A stretch of DNA of 64,000 nt, from contig CM119267.1 in the NCBI GenBank assembly GCA_051294375.1, forward strand, positions 429,523 to 493,522, read 5' to 3'. This DNA is from Paraspadella gotoi. Lineage: Eukaryota; Chaetognatha. The position numbers were made by a program, and so were the translations under genes. The notes beneath the pieces are model-generated. The model saw nothing but the letters and a program-made list of their open reading frames with translations, was not told the origin of the DNA and ran no database searches. Below are positions 12,457 through 23,489 of this stretch, in pieces (positions within the stretch are counted from its first letter, which is position 1; the number at the start of each line of letters is the position of its first letter).

Positions 12457-12702
12457 TGAGAGAGAGAGAAGACGAATTGTTGACGCGTCATTCTCAGTAC
12501 AACTGTGATTCAATCTTGGATGAGTCACAACAAAGAAGATCACTTAAAATATCAGGAATTATTTCGCAGTGAAGAGGATTTTTTTTTTCGGTTCAAATTT
12601 TTATTTTTGTGGTTTATTACAATCGTAAAATGTAAAGTTCATGACTACTTACTTTCTTTCTTTCTTTCTTTTTCTTATTCACCAACCTCTTTCTCATTTT
12701 CA

Positions 12703-12773
<71 letters not shown>

Positions 12774-13027
12774 GTCATTTTCCATGATTTCCATAGAGTA
12801 AAAAATCTTTTTTTTCTTTTTTTCTCATTCAGTTTTTCCCATCTTCCAACCCTCTGACTGCCTTTCTCTCTTTTCTTTAACTCCTCTCTCTCTCTTTCTT
12901 CTCTCTCTCTTGTGTCTCTCTCTCTCTTCTCTCTCTTCTCTCCTCCTTTTCCCCCTCTTTCCTCTCTCTCCCTCTCTCTTCTCCCCTTTTCTCTCTACTT
13001 TTTCCCCCCTCTTTTCGCTCGCTCCCC

Positions 13028-13058
<31 letters not shown>

Positions 13059-13145
13059 TCTCTCTCTCTCTCTTCTCCTTTCTCTCTCTCTCTCTCTTTT
13101 TCCTCTCTCCCTTTCCCTGACTCTCTCCCTCTCCAACTCTCTCTG
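12265..13145. repeat. Cluster of (GA)n and (CT)n microsatellites
   Basis: Purine runs at about 12,265-12,300 and 12,367-12,470 are followed by pyrimidine runs at about 12,700-12,770 and 12,880-13,145, separated by short unique spacers. No gene is supported. Confidence 0.9.
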
Positions 13146-13423
13146 CTCCGAGGAGCTCGATCGTAAAAATGTATAAGGTCTCCGAATTCTCCATTTTGGA
13201 TGAGGAAAGATGAAATTTTTTGGTCCGCCTGCCAACGAGCATAAACCGACAGGCGCACCTGTTCGTTAATGCGAACATCTGTCGAGGAACAGTGTACGAC
13301 TGTACGTATAACTGTACGTTCATCTCTAAACAAACTTTACCACTCGTGATAGAGTAAGGCAACGGTTTAGGATTGTTTCAGAAAGAATCGTTACTAATGA
13401 CATTAGGGCGCAAAAGCTTATTG

Positions 13424-13748
13424 TTTGTTGTAGATATTAACTTAAATTGTCATATATAACCCAGAATCGACGGTCGGTAGACGACGCGGGTCTACAGCTC
13501 CTCTTCTCTCTCTTTTCCTCCTCCCTCCTCATCCTCCTCACGGGGATTCGGGGTCGCGTTCAAGTTTAGGTTCAGTCCATCTTCTCCTCTCTCTCAGACA
13601 CTGTCTCTCTCCCTTTTTTTGGACCTTTTATATTCATTTTCGATATAAGTATAGACCTCAGTTGTGAAATACATTTATTCACCCTCCATTTCCTCTCCGT
13701 TTTTGATAGACGTTAGACCCAGTTAGACCCAGAGTCCCTCAGCTAGAG
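13424..13748 (+). mobile_element. Probable LTR fragment ending at a tRNA-Lys primer-binding site
   Basis: The sequence contains a TATATAA stretch (about 13,453) and then unique sequence rich in CT. It stops about seven bases after a CCTCA and immediately before TGGCGCCCAATGTGGGGC, the complement of a tRNA-Lys 3' end including CCA. That is the arrangement of an LTR retroelement 5' LTR followed by its primer-binding site. The 5' boundary, a TG start and a target duplication could not be fixed, and no gag or pol follows. Confidence 0.45.
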
Positions 13749-13820
13749 TGGCGCCCAATGTGGGGCTCGAACCCACGACACCAGGATTAAGAGTCCTGTG
13801 CTCTACCGACTGTAACGGGC
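13749..13820 (-). pseudogene. tRNA-Lys(CTT)-like sequence with encoded CCA and damaged D arm
   Basis: Read on the minus strand it has GCCCG at the 5' end, an anticodon loop CTCTTAA (anticodon CTT), an intact T arm (GTGGG, TTCGAGC, CCCAC) and a 3' acceptor strand closing with GGGC. The D arm lacks about three bases (no GCTC to pair with GAGC) and acceptor position 6 is mismatched. CCA follows the discriminator base, which eukaryotic tRNA genes do not encode. This points to a copy of a tRNA primer in a retroelement context and not to a functional gene. Confidence 0.65.
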
Positions 13821-13880
13821 TGTAACAAGATGTGAAAAGATGTGAAAAGGGAATTGCGTCCACAACCTAAACAATAAACT

Positions 13881-13992
<112 letters not shown>

Positions 13993-14139
13993 AATACTAT
14001 AAAAGGCAAACTTATCAAGGTTTTCAGTGTTTGGACTTTGGATTCAAACCACTCAACCTGTTGGCGGCCTTATTTTTCCAAAGCGCCCCTTTTTTTCTTA
14101 AATTCAGAATTACAATTTTTGAAATAAAGTTAACTTTTA

Positions 14140-14810
14140 AGATTATGTTTAAGGATTAGGTTAAGGATTAAGTTAAAGATTAATTTAAGTTAAGGATTAA
14201 GTTAAGGATTAAGTTAAGGATTAGGTTAAGGATTAAAATAAATATTAGGTTAAGGATTAGATTATGGATTAGGTGAAGGATTAGGTTAAGGATTAGGTTA
14301 AGGATTAGGTTTAAGGATTAGTTTAAGGATTAGGTTAAAGAATTAGGTTAAGGATTAGGTTAAGGATTAGGTTAAAAATTAGGTTATAGATTAGGTTAAA
14401 AACTAGGTTAAGGATTAGGTTAAGGATTAGGTTAAAAATTAGGTTAAGGATTAGGTTAAGGATTAGGTTAAGGATTAAGTAAGTTTTTAAGGTTAGGGAT
14501 TCAGCCAGTACGGATTGGTTACAGATTTTGGTTAGGGACTAAATATTTTAAGGTTAGAAGTTAAGGTTAGAAATTAAAGGTTAGAGGTTAAGGTTAAAAA
14601 TTAAAGGTTAGAGGTTAAGGTTAGAAATTAAAGGTTAAAGGTTAAGGTTAAAAATTAAAGGTTAGAGGTTAAGGTTAGAAATTAAAGGTTAGAGGTTAAT
14701 GTTAGAAATTATTGGTTAGAGGTTAAGGTTTGAAATTAAAGGTTAGAGGTTAAGGTTAGAAATTAATGGTTAGAGGTTAAGGTTGGAAATTAAAGGTTTA
14801 GGCTTAAGTT
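14140..14810. repeat. TTAAGGATTAGG / TTAGAGGTTAAGG minisatellite
   Basis: About 350 bp of a 12-bp unit close to GGTTAAGGATTA grades into a second unit near GGTTAAGGTTAGAAATTAAA. The G-rich strand is reminiscent of diverged telomeric TTAGGG, but no exact telomere array is present. Related but shorter GGTTAGGGTTAAGG sequence occurs near 18,685 and 35,610. Confidence 0.8.
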
Positions 14811-15263
14811 TCAGTCAAAGATTTAGAATAAGGGTTAGGTATTGGTTAATAAGATTAAATATATTTTTAAATTAATTTATAAAATCATAATTGAATTATG
14901 GAATAAATAGAAAGGGGGCACTCTCGGAAAAGAGCCCTGTTTGCAATCACTTCATTTCGACCTCGGTTCTCTTATCGTTCACCGGCGAAAATCGAAAAAT
15001 GAACAACGAAAAAAATACAGTAATACTGCGCATTGTGCACAAGGAATTGAGATAAAACCAACCAAAACCACAAAATACAGTAATGCTGCGATTCGAAATA
15101 CAGTCGTACTTACCAACCACCCCTAATACCTCACCTCAGAAAGCATAAATACAGTTAAATACTGTAAGAGAAATAATGCTGAGAAAAAAAATACGCAAAT
15201 ACCGCAGATTATAGCGAACCTGTAAAACAACAAATACCGTTACACCGCGCGCGAAGACACAGA

Positions 15264-18200
15264 ATGAACGCCACGACTCACGAACGGACGGTACCGTGTG
15301 ATCCTTACGAAGATCAATTTTACTTCTGGTTTCACGGAATTTTCACGACGATCGTTTATATCATCGGATTCACAGGGAATCTCGTTTACGTCCCGGTTCT
15401 CGCCTCTCACCTCAAAATTCAAATTCAGAGGTGAAATCCGGAATTTTTTTTAAAATTCATTACGAATTCAGTGCTTGCCTGGTGTTGAATTGAAAAGTTA
15501 ATTCTATGCAGTATTGATTAATTTAACCTCGAGGTAGAAAATTAAACGTGTTTTGTTGTTGTTATTTTCGCTGTCATTTTAGTTATTGTTAATAACAATG
15601 TTATCATTTATTATAGTTTCCAAGTACCTTCGGATCGATATTATATAAAAAGCATCTAGAAATAAATTACAAACTTAATTCTCAGCGCGTTTCGGTCTAC
15701 CCTGGCGGAGAATTATCTTCTCCTCTTTGCTCTTTTATATATATTATATAATTATATATAAATATATAAAATAAGGAAATAACCCCCGTTGGTCTTTTTG
15801 TTTAATTCTCAGCGCGTTTCGGTCTACCCTGGCGGAGAATTATCTTCTCCTCTTTGCTCTTTTGTTGACTTCCGTCGTTCAATTATTGATCGTAGTTTGG
15901 GAATGGAATCTCCGGAAACTCCTCTACTATTTTCAGTTAAGCGCCACCAGAGTTTGACGGTTTAATCTCTATAGCTTCCGTTGAGCGCCCGCAGAAATTT
16001 GAGTTATCCCTCCGGCGAGGATCGTAACTTGAGATTAAGACACGCGACATTGAGCGAGGATGGAATGAATGGAATGGGATGGCATGAATGGAATGACTGA
16101 GGAATGGGATTGAATGGAATTAATGGACGTGAATAGATTGGCATGGATTGAATGAATGGCATGAATGGATGTGAATAGATTGGCATGGATTGAATGAATG
16201 GCATGAATGGATGTGAATAGATTGGCATGGATTGAATGAATGGCATGAATGGATGTGAATAGATTGGCATGGATTGAATGAATGGCATGAATGGAGGTGA
16301 ATAGATTGGCATGGAATGAATGAATGGCATTAATGGGATGGAATTTATGGATTGGAATGAAATGAATGAATCGAATAAATTCTTTGGAATGGAATGTATG
16401 TGATAAAATGAACTGAATCGAATAAATAAAATTAATGAATGAATTAAATGGAACGAATAGATAAATGAATAAATTAAAAATGATTAAACCAAAAAAAATT
16501 AATTTGTGATTCATGAAGAAAAGGAAAATATAAAAGTAAACAAATGAATATGTAAATAAATAAATATGTAAATAAACAAATGACCTCTCGCATTTTTTTT
16601 CCAAGGATCGAGTACATGAGACGCGGTCCTGTCCTCGATTTTGTACGCGAATCAGTGGAGACCATCAACGCTTACGTCATGGTGACGATCTCCGTGTGGC
16701 GATACAGGGCGTGTCGTGTCGACGGCAACTTGACCAAGATCGGTAACATTTAGGATGCCGGGTAGAGATATGATCGGATATGCCACTTGGATTAGATGAG
16801 ATTAAGTTTTCCATTAGGCTAAGAGTGAAATCTTTGAATAAAGAAAACAATATGAACGCATATGTATACAATATTAAATCGTGAACCCGAGACAAGCCTC
16901 TTGTAACTGACAGACACCAAACTTTATTTGTTTTTATTATTTATTTTCTGTTTGTTTGATTTTTAAAATACGAATTAGCCACTTTTAAAAACAAAACAAA
17001 AATTTCATATTTTTTTTTTCATTTGTAGAGGGACAATTCTTAGATTCAAAATGTAAATTAAAATACAAATAAAGGTTAGAAATTAAATTAAATTCCATTT
17101 TCTCAGGATTCCGTCGTACTCTCTCTCTCCTCCTCCTCATCCTCCTCCTCTCTCTCTCCTTCAATCTCCCTCGTCTCTTCGAAGAGAACTACTTCGTCGT
17201 CTTCGATCCTTGCGTCGGTCGCAACGTTACCGACAACCGACCCGCCCCCTGGGTTGTCGGTAACGTCGGCTACGTCGTCGGCTACAAAACGGTGGCCACT
17301 TACGTCCTGTGGTTCGTGATTCCGTTCGCTTCGCTGCTCGGACTCAACTGGGCGACCGTGTCGGCGATGAGGAAGAAGAGGTCAGATGTGATAAATGTGA
17401 TAAATAATGACATAGCTGGCATAGTCTATGCTACGCTGTATATTATTTTAATTCCCTCATACTTCTTAAGCTATTCGCATGTATTTATAGTACACTTTTC
17501 CAAAAAAACAAAAAAACAAAAACAAAACCGTTACATGAATGTCAAAAAAAAAAGAAATTATTTCCGTTTGTTTATTTCACATGTTATTCGTTTCTGCCAA
17601 AAAGAAAGAAAGAAAAAGCAGAAAAAAAGGCTTCTCTTTTCATTTATTTTTCTCTTCTTCCTTATCAACTAAATTTTTAGCCTGGATCTGCTTACAGCAG
17701 ATTCCGGCAATACGATTCACTTTGTCGGTCTGTCGGTCCCACCCCAAAATTTTATCGGTAAGTGCGTCCGATCATCTGTCCGTCCGTACGTCTGTCCGTT
17801 CCCCTTAGCCAGTTACTCATGAGTGGATCGGGCGATTTACTTGAAATTTTGTTTGGGTGAGATTGAAGCTGGAAATCAAGTTTCGATGGAATCGTCCAAG
17901 TAGAAATGAGTTTAAATTTAAAAATAATAATTTTATGTGCTTTTTTTCATTTATAAATGTAAATGTAAGCTGCATTAATTAATTGATTAATTAATTAATT
18001 AGAAATAATTGTAAAAATTTGAGTATGCTTTTTTCGTTTTCAATTAATTAATTAATTATTAATTAATTAACTAATTAATTAATTAAATAATTACGTTCAT
18101 GCGGCCAGATCCAGCATGGTTTGCTAAAATTTGTTTTTTACGTTTTTATTATTTATTTCTCTCGTCAAGAAAAGGGAAAATATGAAAATTTTTGTGGACC

Positions 18201-19250
18201 TAGATTTGAAAGAAGAAATTGAGACATTTAGCTAGTTATCGATGAAGCGCTGCATCCCGAGATCAAAATTAATAATAACTTTCGCTCTACCCATCGATAA
18301 AAAACGAATTCTTCGTCTTTGTCGCCCGGCTCGAGGCAATAATCAATAAGTATGTTTAAAAAAAACAAAACGAAACAAAACTTATTATCAATATTTCCCC
18401 TTTCAGATTCAACTTGGGCGCAATGGTGGCGGCGTCGAAGCGGACGGCGGCGTTGGAGGCTCAGTTGTTCCGAGTCGGCGCCGTCGTCGTCCTGACCTTT
18501 TTTGTCACCAAATTTCCATATTTCGTCGTCGCTTGCATTAAGCATCTCTCATCAAACTCGTTGTCGGGGTCACGATTGTTTCTTGATATCAGGTCGGTAT
18601 TTGGGCCTTATTATCCGAAAGCTCCCAATTTCTTCCTAAACTCGTAATTAAATTAGTTTTTAAGATTTAAATATTAAATTAAAGGTTAGGGTTAAGGAAT
18701 AAGTGTGGCGAATTGGCTTATAGGCATCAAAGATGGCGTTGAAGAGTTGCGTCAATTTGCCACGCCAAGAATATAATGACGCACGATCCGATTAAGAGAG
18801 ACGAAATTTTATTTATTTCTTATTTTAACTTTTTTTTAGAACTGGTAGGCTATTTCTCAGAGAATTAATATAGTCTATATTTTTTATTTAATTTTTTTTT
18901 TCATGTGAAAGATTAAATATTTAAAAGATCCCAACTGAAAACGGGAAAAAAAAATTTAAAAAAAAAGGAAAAAACTTTTTTTGAGATTTAAAATTCATTT
19001 ATTCATCTCGTCCCCGTTTCTCGTTTCCAGATCAGTGACTATTTTCTTCGCAAATCTCAACTTCTGCTCGTCTTTTCTCATCTTTCTCCTCTTTTCTCCC
19101 TCGATGAGAAAATTCTTCGTTGACTTTTACTGTGGAAGAAATCGGGACCTGAACCAGCATAAGATCCACGTTTCCCTGGATGGAAACGAAACCGCGTCTG
19201 TTAGAATTGTCCCCATCACGTCGCAATCCCGGGTTCCGGCATGGAAATGA
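15264..19250 (+). CDS. Rhodopsin-like seven-transmembrane receptor (orphan GPCR), six exons
   Basis: Exons: 15264-15430, 15813-15935, 16606-16742, 17107-17380, 18407-18592, 19031-19250, phases all consistent, 368 residues. TM1 contains GFTGNLVYVPVLA. Exon 2 is mostly TM2 (NYLLLFALLLTSVVQLLIVV). TM3 ends TISVWRYRACR in place of the usual DRY/ERY. TM4 is a Leu-rich run in exon 4, which also holds an extracellular loop with an N-V-T site. TM5 is YVLWFVIPFASLLGLN, TM6 VVLTFFVTKFPYFVV and TM7 NLNFCSSFLIFLLFSPSMRKFF, without a standard NPxxY. By family it should be a plasma-membrane G-protein-coupled receptor, perhaps for a peptide; the ligand cannot be inferred. Replacement of the DRY and NPxxY motifs makes it a divergent class A member. 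Confidence 0.85.
15682..15737 (+). repeat. Partial duplicate of the GPCR exon 2 start, inside intron 1
   Basis: About 56 bp from TTCTCAGCGCGTTTCGGTCT through TTTGCTCTTTT repeats the acceptor and first ~50 bases of exon 2 (15,807-15,863) exactly or nearly so. The copy then runs into TATATATT and cannot encode the rest of TM2. Confidence 0.85.
16066..16335. repeat. 42-bp minisatellite in GPCR intron 2
   Basis: About six copies of a unit near GGCATGAATGGATGTGAATA followed by GATTGGCATGGATTGAATGAAT. The 42-bp period keeps both strands open and yields a 14-residue repeated peptide on the minus strand, with no domain resemblance. Confidence 0.85.
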
Positions 19251-21782
19251 AGATTAATGCCAAAATCCAGGCATGGAACTTAATTCTGAGACAGTAATAT
19301 ATTATACCGATTAGGGAGATGTAAACAATGCCCGTCCGGGCATGGCACCGAATTTAGAAACGGCCTCGTATATGAAGCGGAAACAACATTACATTAAAAC
19401 GGGAGGCCATCAATTGGCGTTTCTTGCAGGCATACAGCAAGCGCATTGCAATGGCTGCCCCACGTATCTTTAAAAGGAAATCTGATTTGGACTTAAAAGT
19501 CGAAACAGAAATTTGAATCAAAAACTTGAATATTTTGATATCAATTTCTCATGAATTTCTGCTTCACGTTTTTCGTCTAAAGCATTAAACTCGCTTAATT
19601 TGCAAAAGGAGGCGAGCTAACAATTTGTTGCGCTTATAACGCGTCAGCGGCTTAATGAAATTTAAGTAGCGAATTGAACCGAAAATAAAATTCTAAAAAT
19701 ATCCAATGCAAAACTGTACATATCCCTAATATTCATCAAATAAAGTTTAAATTATTCATGATGATGGCATCGTTTTTGTAGAATTTCTCTTATTCTAGGT
19801 CTTCTTCAGAAAATTGTCTCCATCAAATTGTATTTGATAATAAACTCTCGAGTAGACAAAACATGATCGAGACAAGCAGGACGTTCCCCAAAGCTTCTTG
19901 ACTTAGAAGTTTAATATTAAATTAGATTAAAAACTAAGCGTTGATAAAATATTCTGCGATCTACAACGAATAATTCAAATCTCCGTAACGACAGGAGGAT
20001 TTACCGAAAAAAAAAAACAATAGCGGAGGCGTGCAGTCTATTCAATGTTCAGTGAAGCTGCGAATTGCTTCGATAGGTGTAAAAATCCAGCGTTAGGCAG
20101 TCACGCTAACTAAAAATAGATGGTTAGCTAAGAGATACAATTTGTATAACATGTATCAAGAAACAACATGCGAAGAGACTCGAAGAAACTTGAACTCACC
20201 ACAAGAGAAGGAGACAGACCGACCGATAAATCCGCGAGAATTTGAAAAATTCGAAGGGCGTGACGAAGACGAGTGGACGAGCGAATTCGGGCGAACGACG
20301 GATTTTGAATCCTGACATCTTGAGGCTGAGGAAGTTGTTACGGAAATATCCTGACGATGAGCGGTTGATGATTTTTCGTATTTTTATACATCCGATACTT
20401 TTATGGGGTATTTTTTTTAAAAATATTTTGGAAGTACATATATGGCCAACTTTTTGCGATTGACTAAAGGTTTTTTGAGCCTTTTTTTTTCTTTTTTTTT
20501 CGTTTTGGCACTAAGCGTTCTTTTTATTTTTGAGTTAAGTTGAGGAGAAAATCGTCAGACTTTAAAAACAGACACTGGTGAAAAAAAAAGAACGTAAGGC
20601 CTACAAAATAAACAAGGGAAAAAAATTCACTTTACGTTAAGCTCGATTCAGCCGTTGTTTTCTCGTATTATCTGTTTTTCTTTTGTTTTTTTTTCCTAGC
20701 GCACAAGAAAAAATTTAAAAGAGTAAAGAGAGCGAAAAACAGCGATGGCGCCGCCTGAGTTGTAAGAGAGAAAGAAAAAAAAAAAGAACAACTCAACTTT
20801 GATTAGTTTTACGCCTCTCGTCTTTTCAGCCTCGAAAACGTTTCCGGTTCCGTTCGCCTCTTCCTCCTCCTCTTCCTCCTCATCCACGCAACACGGACAA
20901 GTCGAGGCTCGAGTTCGACGCGGAAATTCTCCCTCCTCGCTCCCCCTTTGTCCGACAGGGGGGGGGAAGAGTGCGAAACGGGGAAGGGAAAAAACAATGG
21001 CGAAAAAGATAATGGGAGAAGGGAACCACGCTTTATTCTGAGATATCCTTTAGTCCGCGAGAGGGAGACGAAAAGCTGCTTCTCATTTCAACGAGAGAGA
21101 GAGAGAGAGCGAGAGAGAGAGAGAGAGAGGGTCTCGCCACCACGGGGATGATCCCAGTTGGTCACTTGGTTGTAAGAGAAGCTGACTGTCATTTTGTGTC
21201 TGTCAATAACTATTGTCAAATAAATGTATTGAAACTATTTATGTGCCTCTACAGGTTAATACCGCCATTTTGTTTTTGGCTTGGTAGTCAGAGATATAAA
21301 GAGAAAGAGAAAAATAAAGGAAAAGTTTTTCCTATTCTCTGTTTGATCGGTTGGTGAAGCGTGAAGTGAAAGGGAAAAAATTTAAAATAAAAAAAGGTAA
21401 TTAATTAAATTCCCGATTCAAGAAAAATCGGGTAAAAAATTTTTTTTTTCTTTTTCTTTTCTTTTCAATAGTAATATTTCTTTGAACGAAAATGTTCCTT
21501 TGATCATTGATATTTTCATTCATAAAACTGAAAAAAAAATCGATTTTAGTATCAAAGTTATAATTAAGTTGTAATTATTGACGATCGCAAATCATTTGTG
21601 AAGACAAAAATGAAGCAATCAGCCAACAAACGATGACAAAAAAAAACCTTTTTTTTGGTGTGTGTGTGTGTGTGCTTTCCTACTTTTTCATATCTTGGTT
21701 CAAATAATTTTTGTATAAAAAAAGACTATTAAAAGATGAAAGACAATATTATAAAAAAAAACCCTTGTGAAGCCCAACTCCG
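19251..21782. other. Gene-free region between the GPCR and the KASH-like gene
   Basis: Mixed AT-rich sequence with a short (GA)n tract near 21,090-21,130 and a (TG)n run at about 21,659-21,674. A Ser/Pro-rich open stretch near 20,800-20,990 shows no family resemblance. I see nothing I can call a gene. Confidence 0.45.
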
Positions 21783-23489
21783 TCACACGGGCGGCGGCGA
21801 CTGATTCCACCTACCCAACCCCGCGCATCCGAGACGATAAAAGTAATTCATAGACAGTAAGGCCAGACCGCAGAGGAAAACGCCCACCAAGACCCCGTGC
21901 AGGAAGATGGTCACGGAGGCTAATTGTCGCGGCTCCAGACTCGGGCGCGCCTTCGAACAGGCCGCCCGCGGTCCCGCCTTATCTCGACAGAGTTTCCCAG
22001 CCGCCCGTTCGCCCGCCGGGCGAGTCACTCGACAATCCTCGCTGGAGAGCTTTTCCTGGCAATCTTTGAAGTGGACGCCGAGACATTCCTTCAGCTGCGC
22101 TTCGTCCGAACGGATTTCCGGGGGAGAGAGAGGTTTAAAGAGAGGTGGCGATTCCGGGTCTGGATTATCTTCCTGTTTAGTTGAGGGGGAAAATAAGAAC
22201 GAAAACATGACGAAAGAAACGCTGTGGTGATGCTTATAACTAAAGTAATTACAACTTTTCCCGCCAAATCTCTCCCCAATTTTCCGCCAAATCTCTCCCC
22301 TATTCCCCGCCAAATGTCTCTCGAATTTCCCGCCCACCGTAAGTCTCTTCGACGAGTCTTTCTCGAGGATGGCGAAGTCTGATCTCGAAGGCTTCATTTG
22401 GATGTCGGTACTGTCCCATTCCAGTGAGTCTTCAGTCGCTATAGAAATCTGGTGGTGAGAAAAGGATGAGAGAATTCGATGATGGAAGGTCGAGGAAATT
22501 CTGCGATGCGAAGAGCATCTCAAAAACCGGCTTGGGGTCCAAGAAACTCCCTATTACTTTAGTCCCTCTGTCCTATTATAACTTTTTAAGTTTAAGTCGA
22601 AATTCGGGCTAAATCATGGAATCAAACTCGCAAGCTTAGTAGTACTAAGTCATTGAGAGTAGGAAGAGTTTAATAAGATAAGACAACCAATCAAAGGTGA
22701 ACAGAATGGGAATGAGTTATAATTATTACATTGTATTTGAACGAAAGACAAGAAGGAAAAAAAGATCAGCCGGGTTTCCTGTGATGACCATTGGCTTTAG
22801 GGGCTACCTCAGTAAAGCCTCCTGTCACTGGCGCGGTTACCCTAGGAAGGTATCGCTTTGCCAACGCAGAATGAAGTCGTTAGGATTGTGGATGGAACCA
22901 ACGGGATTGGCTGAACGCCACAAGAGATTATTTTGCTTGGAAATAGAAAAGACGAAGGAAGAAAATAAGTACAAATATCCAGTAATGAAGTATGCATGGC
23001 AGACAAGAAAATATTATTTGGCGAAGCATACTTCACGAAGTAGCGAGAGGTTCCCAGGCATGACCATCGCACAATCGTGAGAAAGAGACAAGTTTCCTCA
23101 ACCTTCACCACCGCCTCTCCCCCCCCCGCCCCCTGACCTCCTCCCTCGATTCCGTCAACCGCTTGACCTTCACTCCTCGATCCGTCAACCGCTCTATCCT
23201 CGCGACGCAGGTCTCTGACGGATCTATCGTTTCGCTCTCGGCGGCGCCACTTGTCCGCGACGCTGTCGAGAGAGGTGCTGGAGCCGACGGCGGCGGTGGA
23301 CAGACTGGAAGCACCAAGGGTCTCCGAGCTGGAGGATCGAGGCGCCGTGAGATCGGTGACGGTGTTGACGCCGGCGACGACGCACTGGAGGGCGTGACAT
23401 CCAGAGTCGTGATCCGAGTCGAGGTCAGAGGCGAAGTCCCCGTCGGGTCGACGACGAATCTTTCCGCGAGTTTCCGACGATCGTATCAT
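21783..23489 (-). CDS. Putative KASH-type tail-anchored nuclear-envelope protein, three exons
   Basis: Exons: 23489-23138, 22438-22338, 22172-21783, phases agree, predicted 280 residues. The N-terminal two thirds is Ser/Asp/Arg-rich and low in hydrophobics. The last exon has five to six cysteines, then a single hydrophobic segment (ASVTIFLHGVLVGVFLCGLA) about 20 residues from the end. The short tail NYFYRLGCAGLGRWNQSPPPV includes a Cys and stops at PPPV. One C-terminal membrane span, a short lumenal tail and a terminal PPPX are the defining layout of KASH domains, which bind SUN proteins in the perinuclear space (LINC complex). No spectrin repeats are seen. Exon 1 could instead continue further upstream. 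The identification is an inference from the tail alone; an ordinary tail-anchored protein is the alternative. Confidence 0.55.
22768..22915 (+). repeat. SINE-like dispersed repeat, copy 1 (intron 1 of the KASH-like gene)
   Basis: It contains CACTGGCGCGGTTACCCTAG and GCTTTGCCAACGCAGA, then AAGTCGTTAGGA and TGTGGATGGAAC. It matches, in inverted orientation, the repeat at about 27,600-27,832. Non-coding; class not determined. Confidence 0.75.

Noticed and set aside
13749-13820. Functional tRNA-Lys gene
   Set aside because: The D arm is incomplete, acceptor pairing is disturbed and CCA is encoded, so a primer-derived copy is more likely.
14140-14810. True telomere or chromosome end
   Set aside because: No uniform TTAGGG array, and genes continue on both sides.
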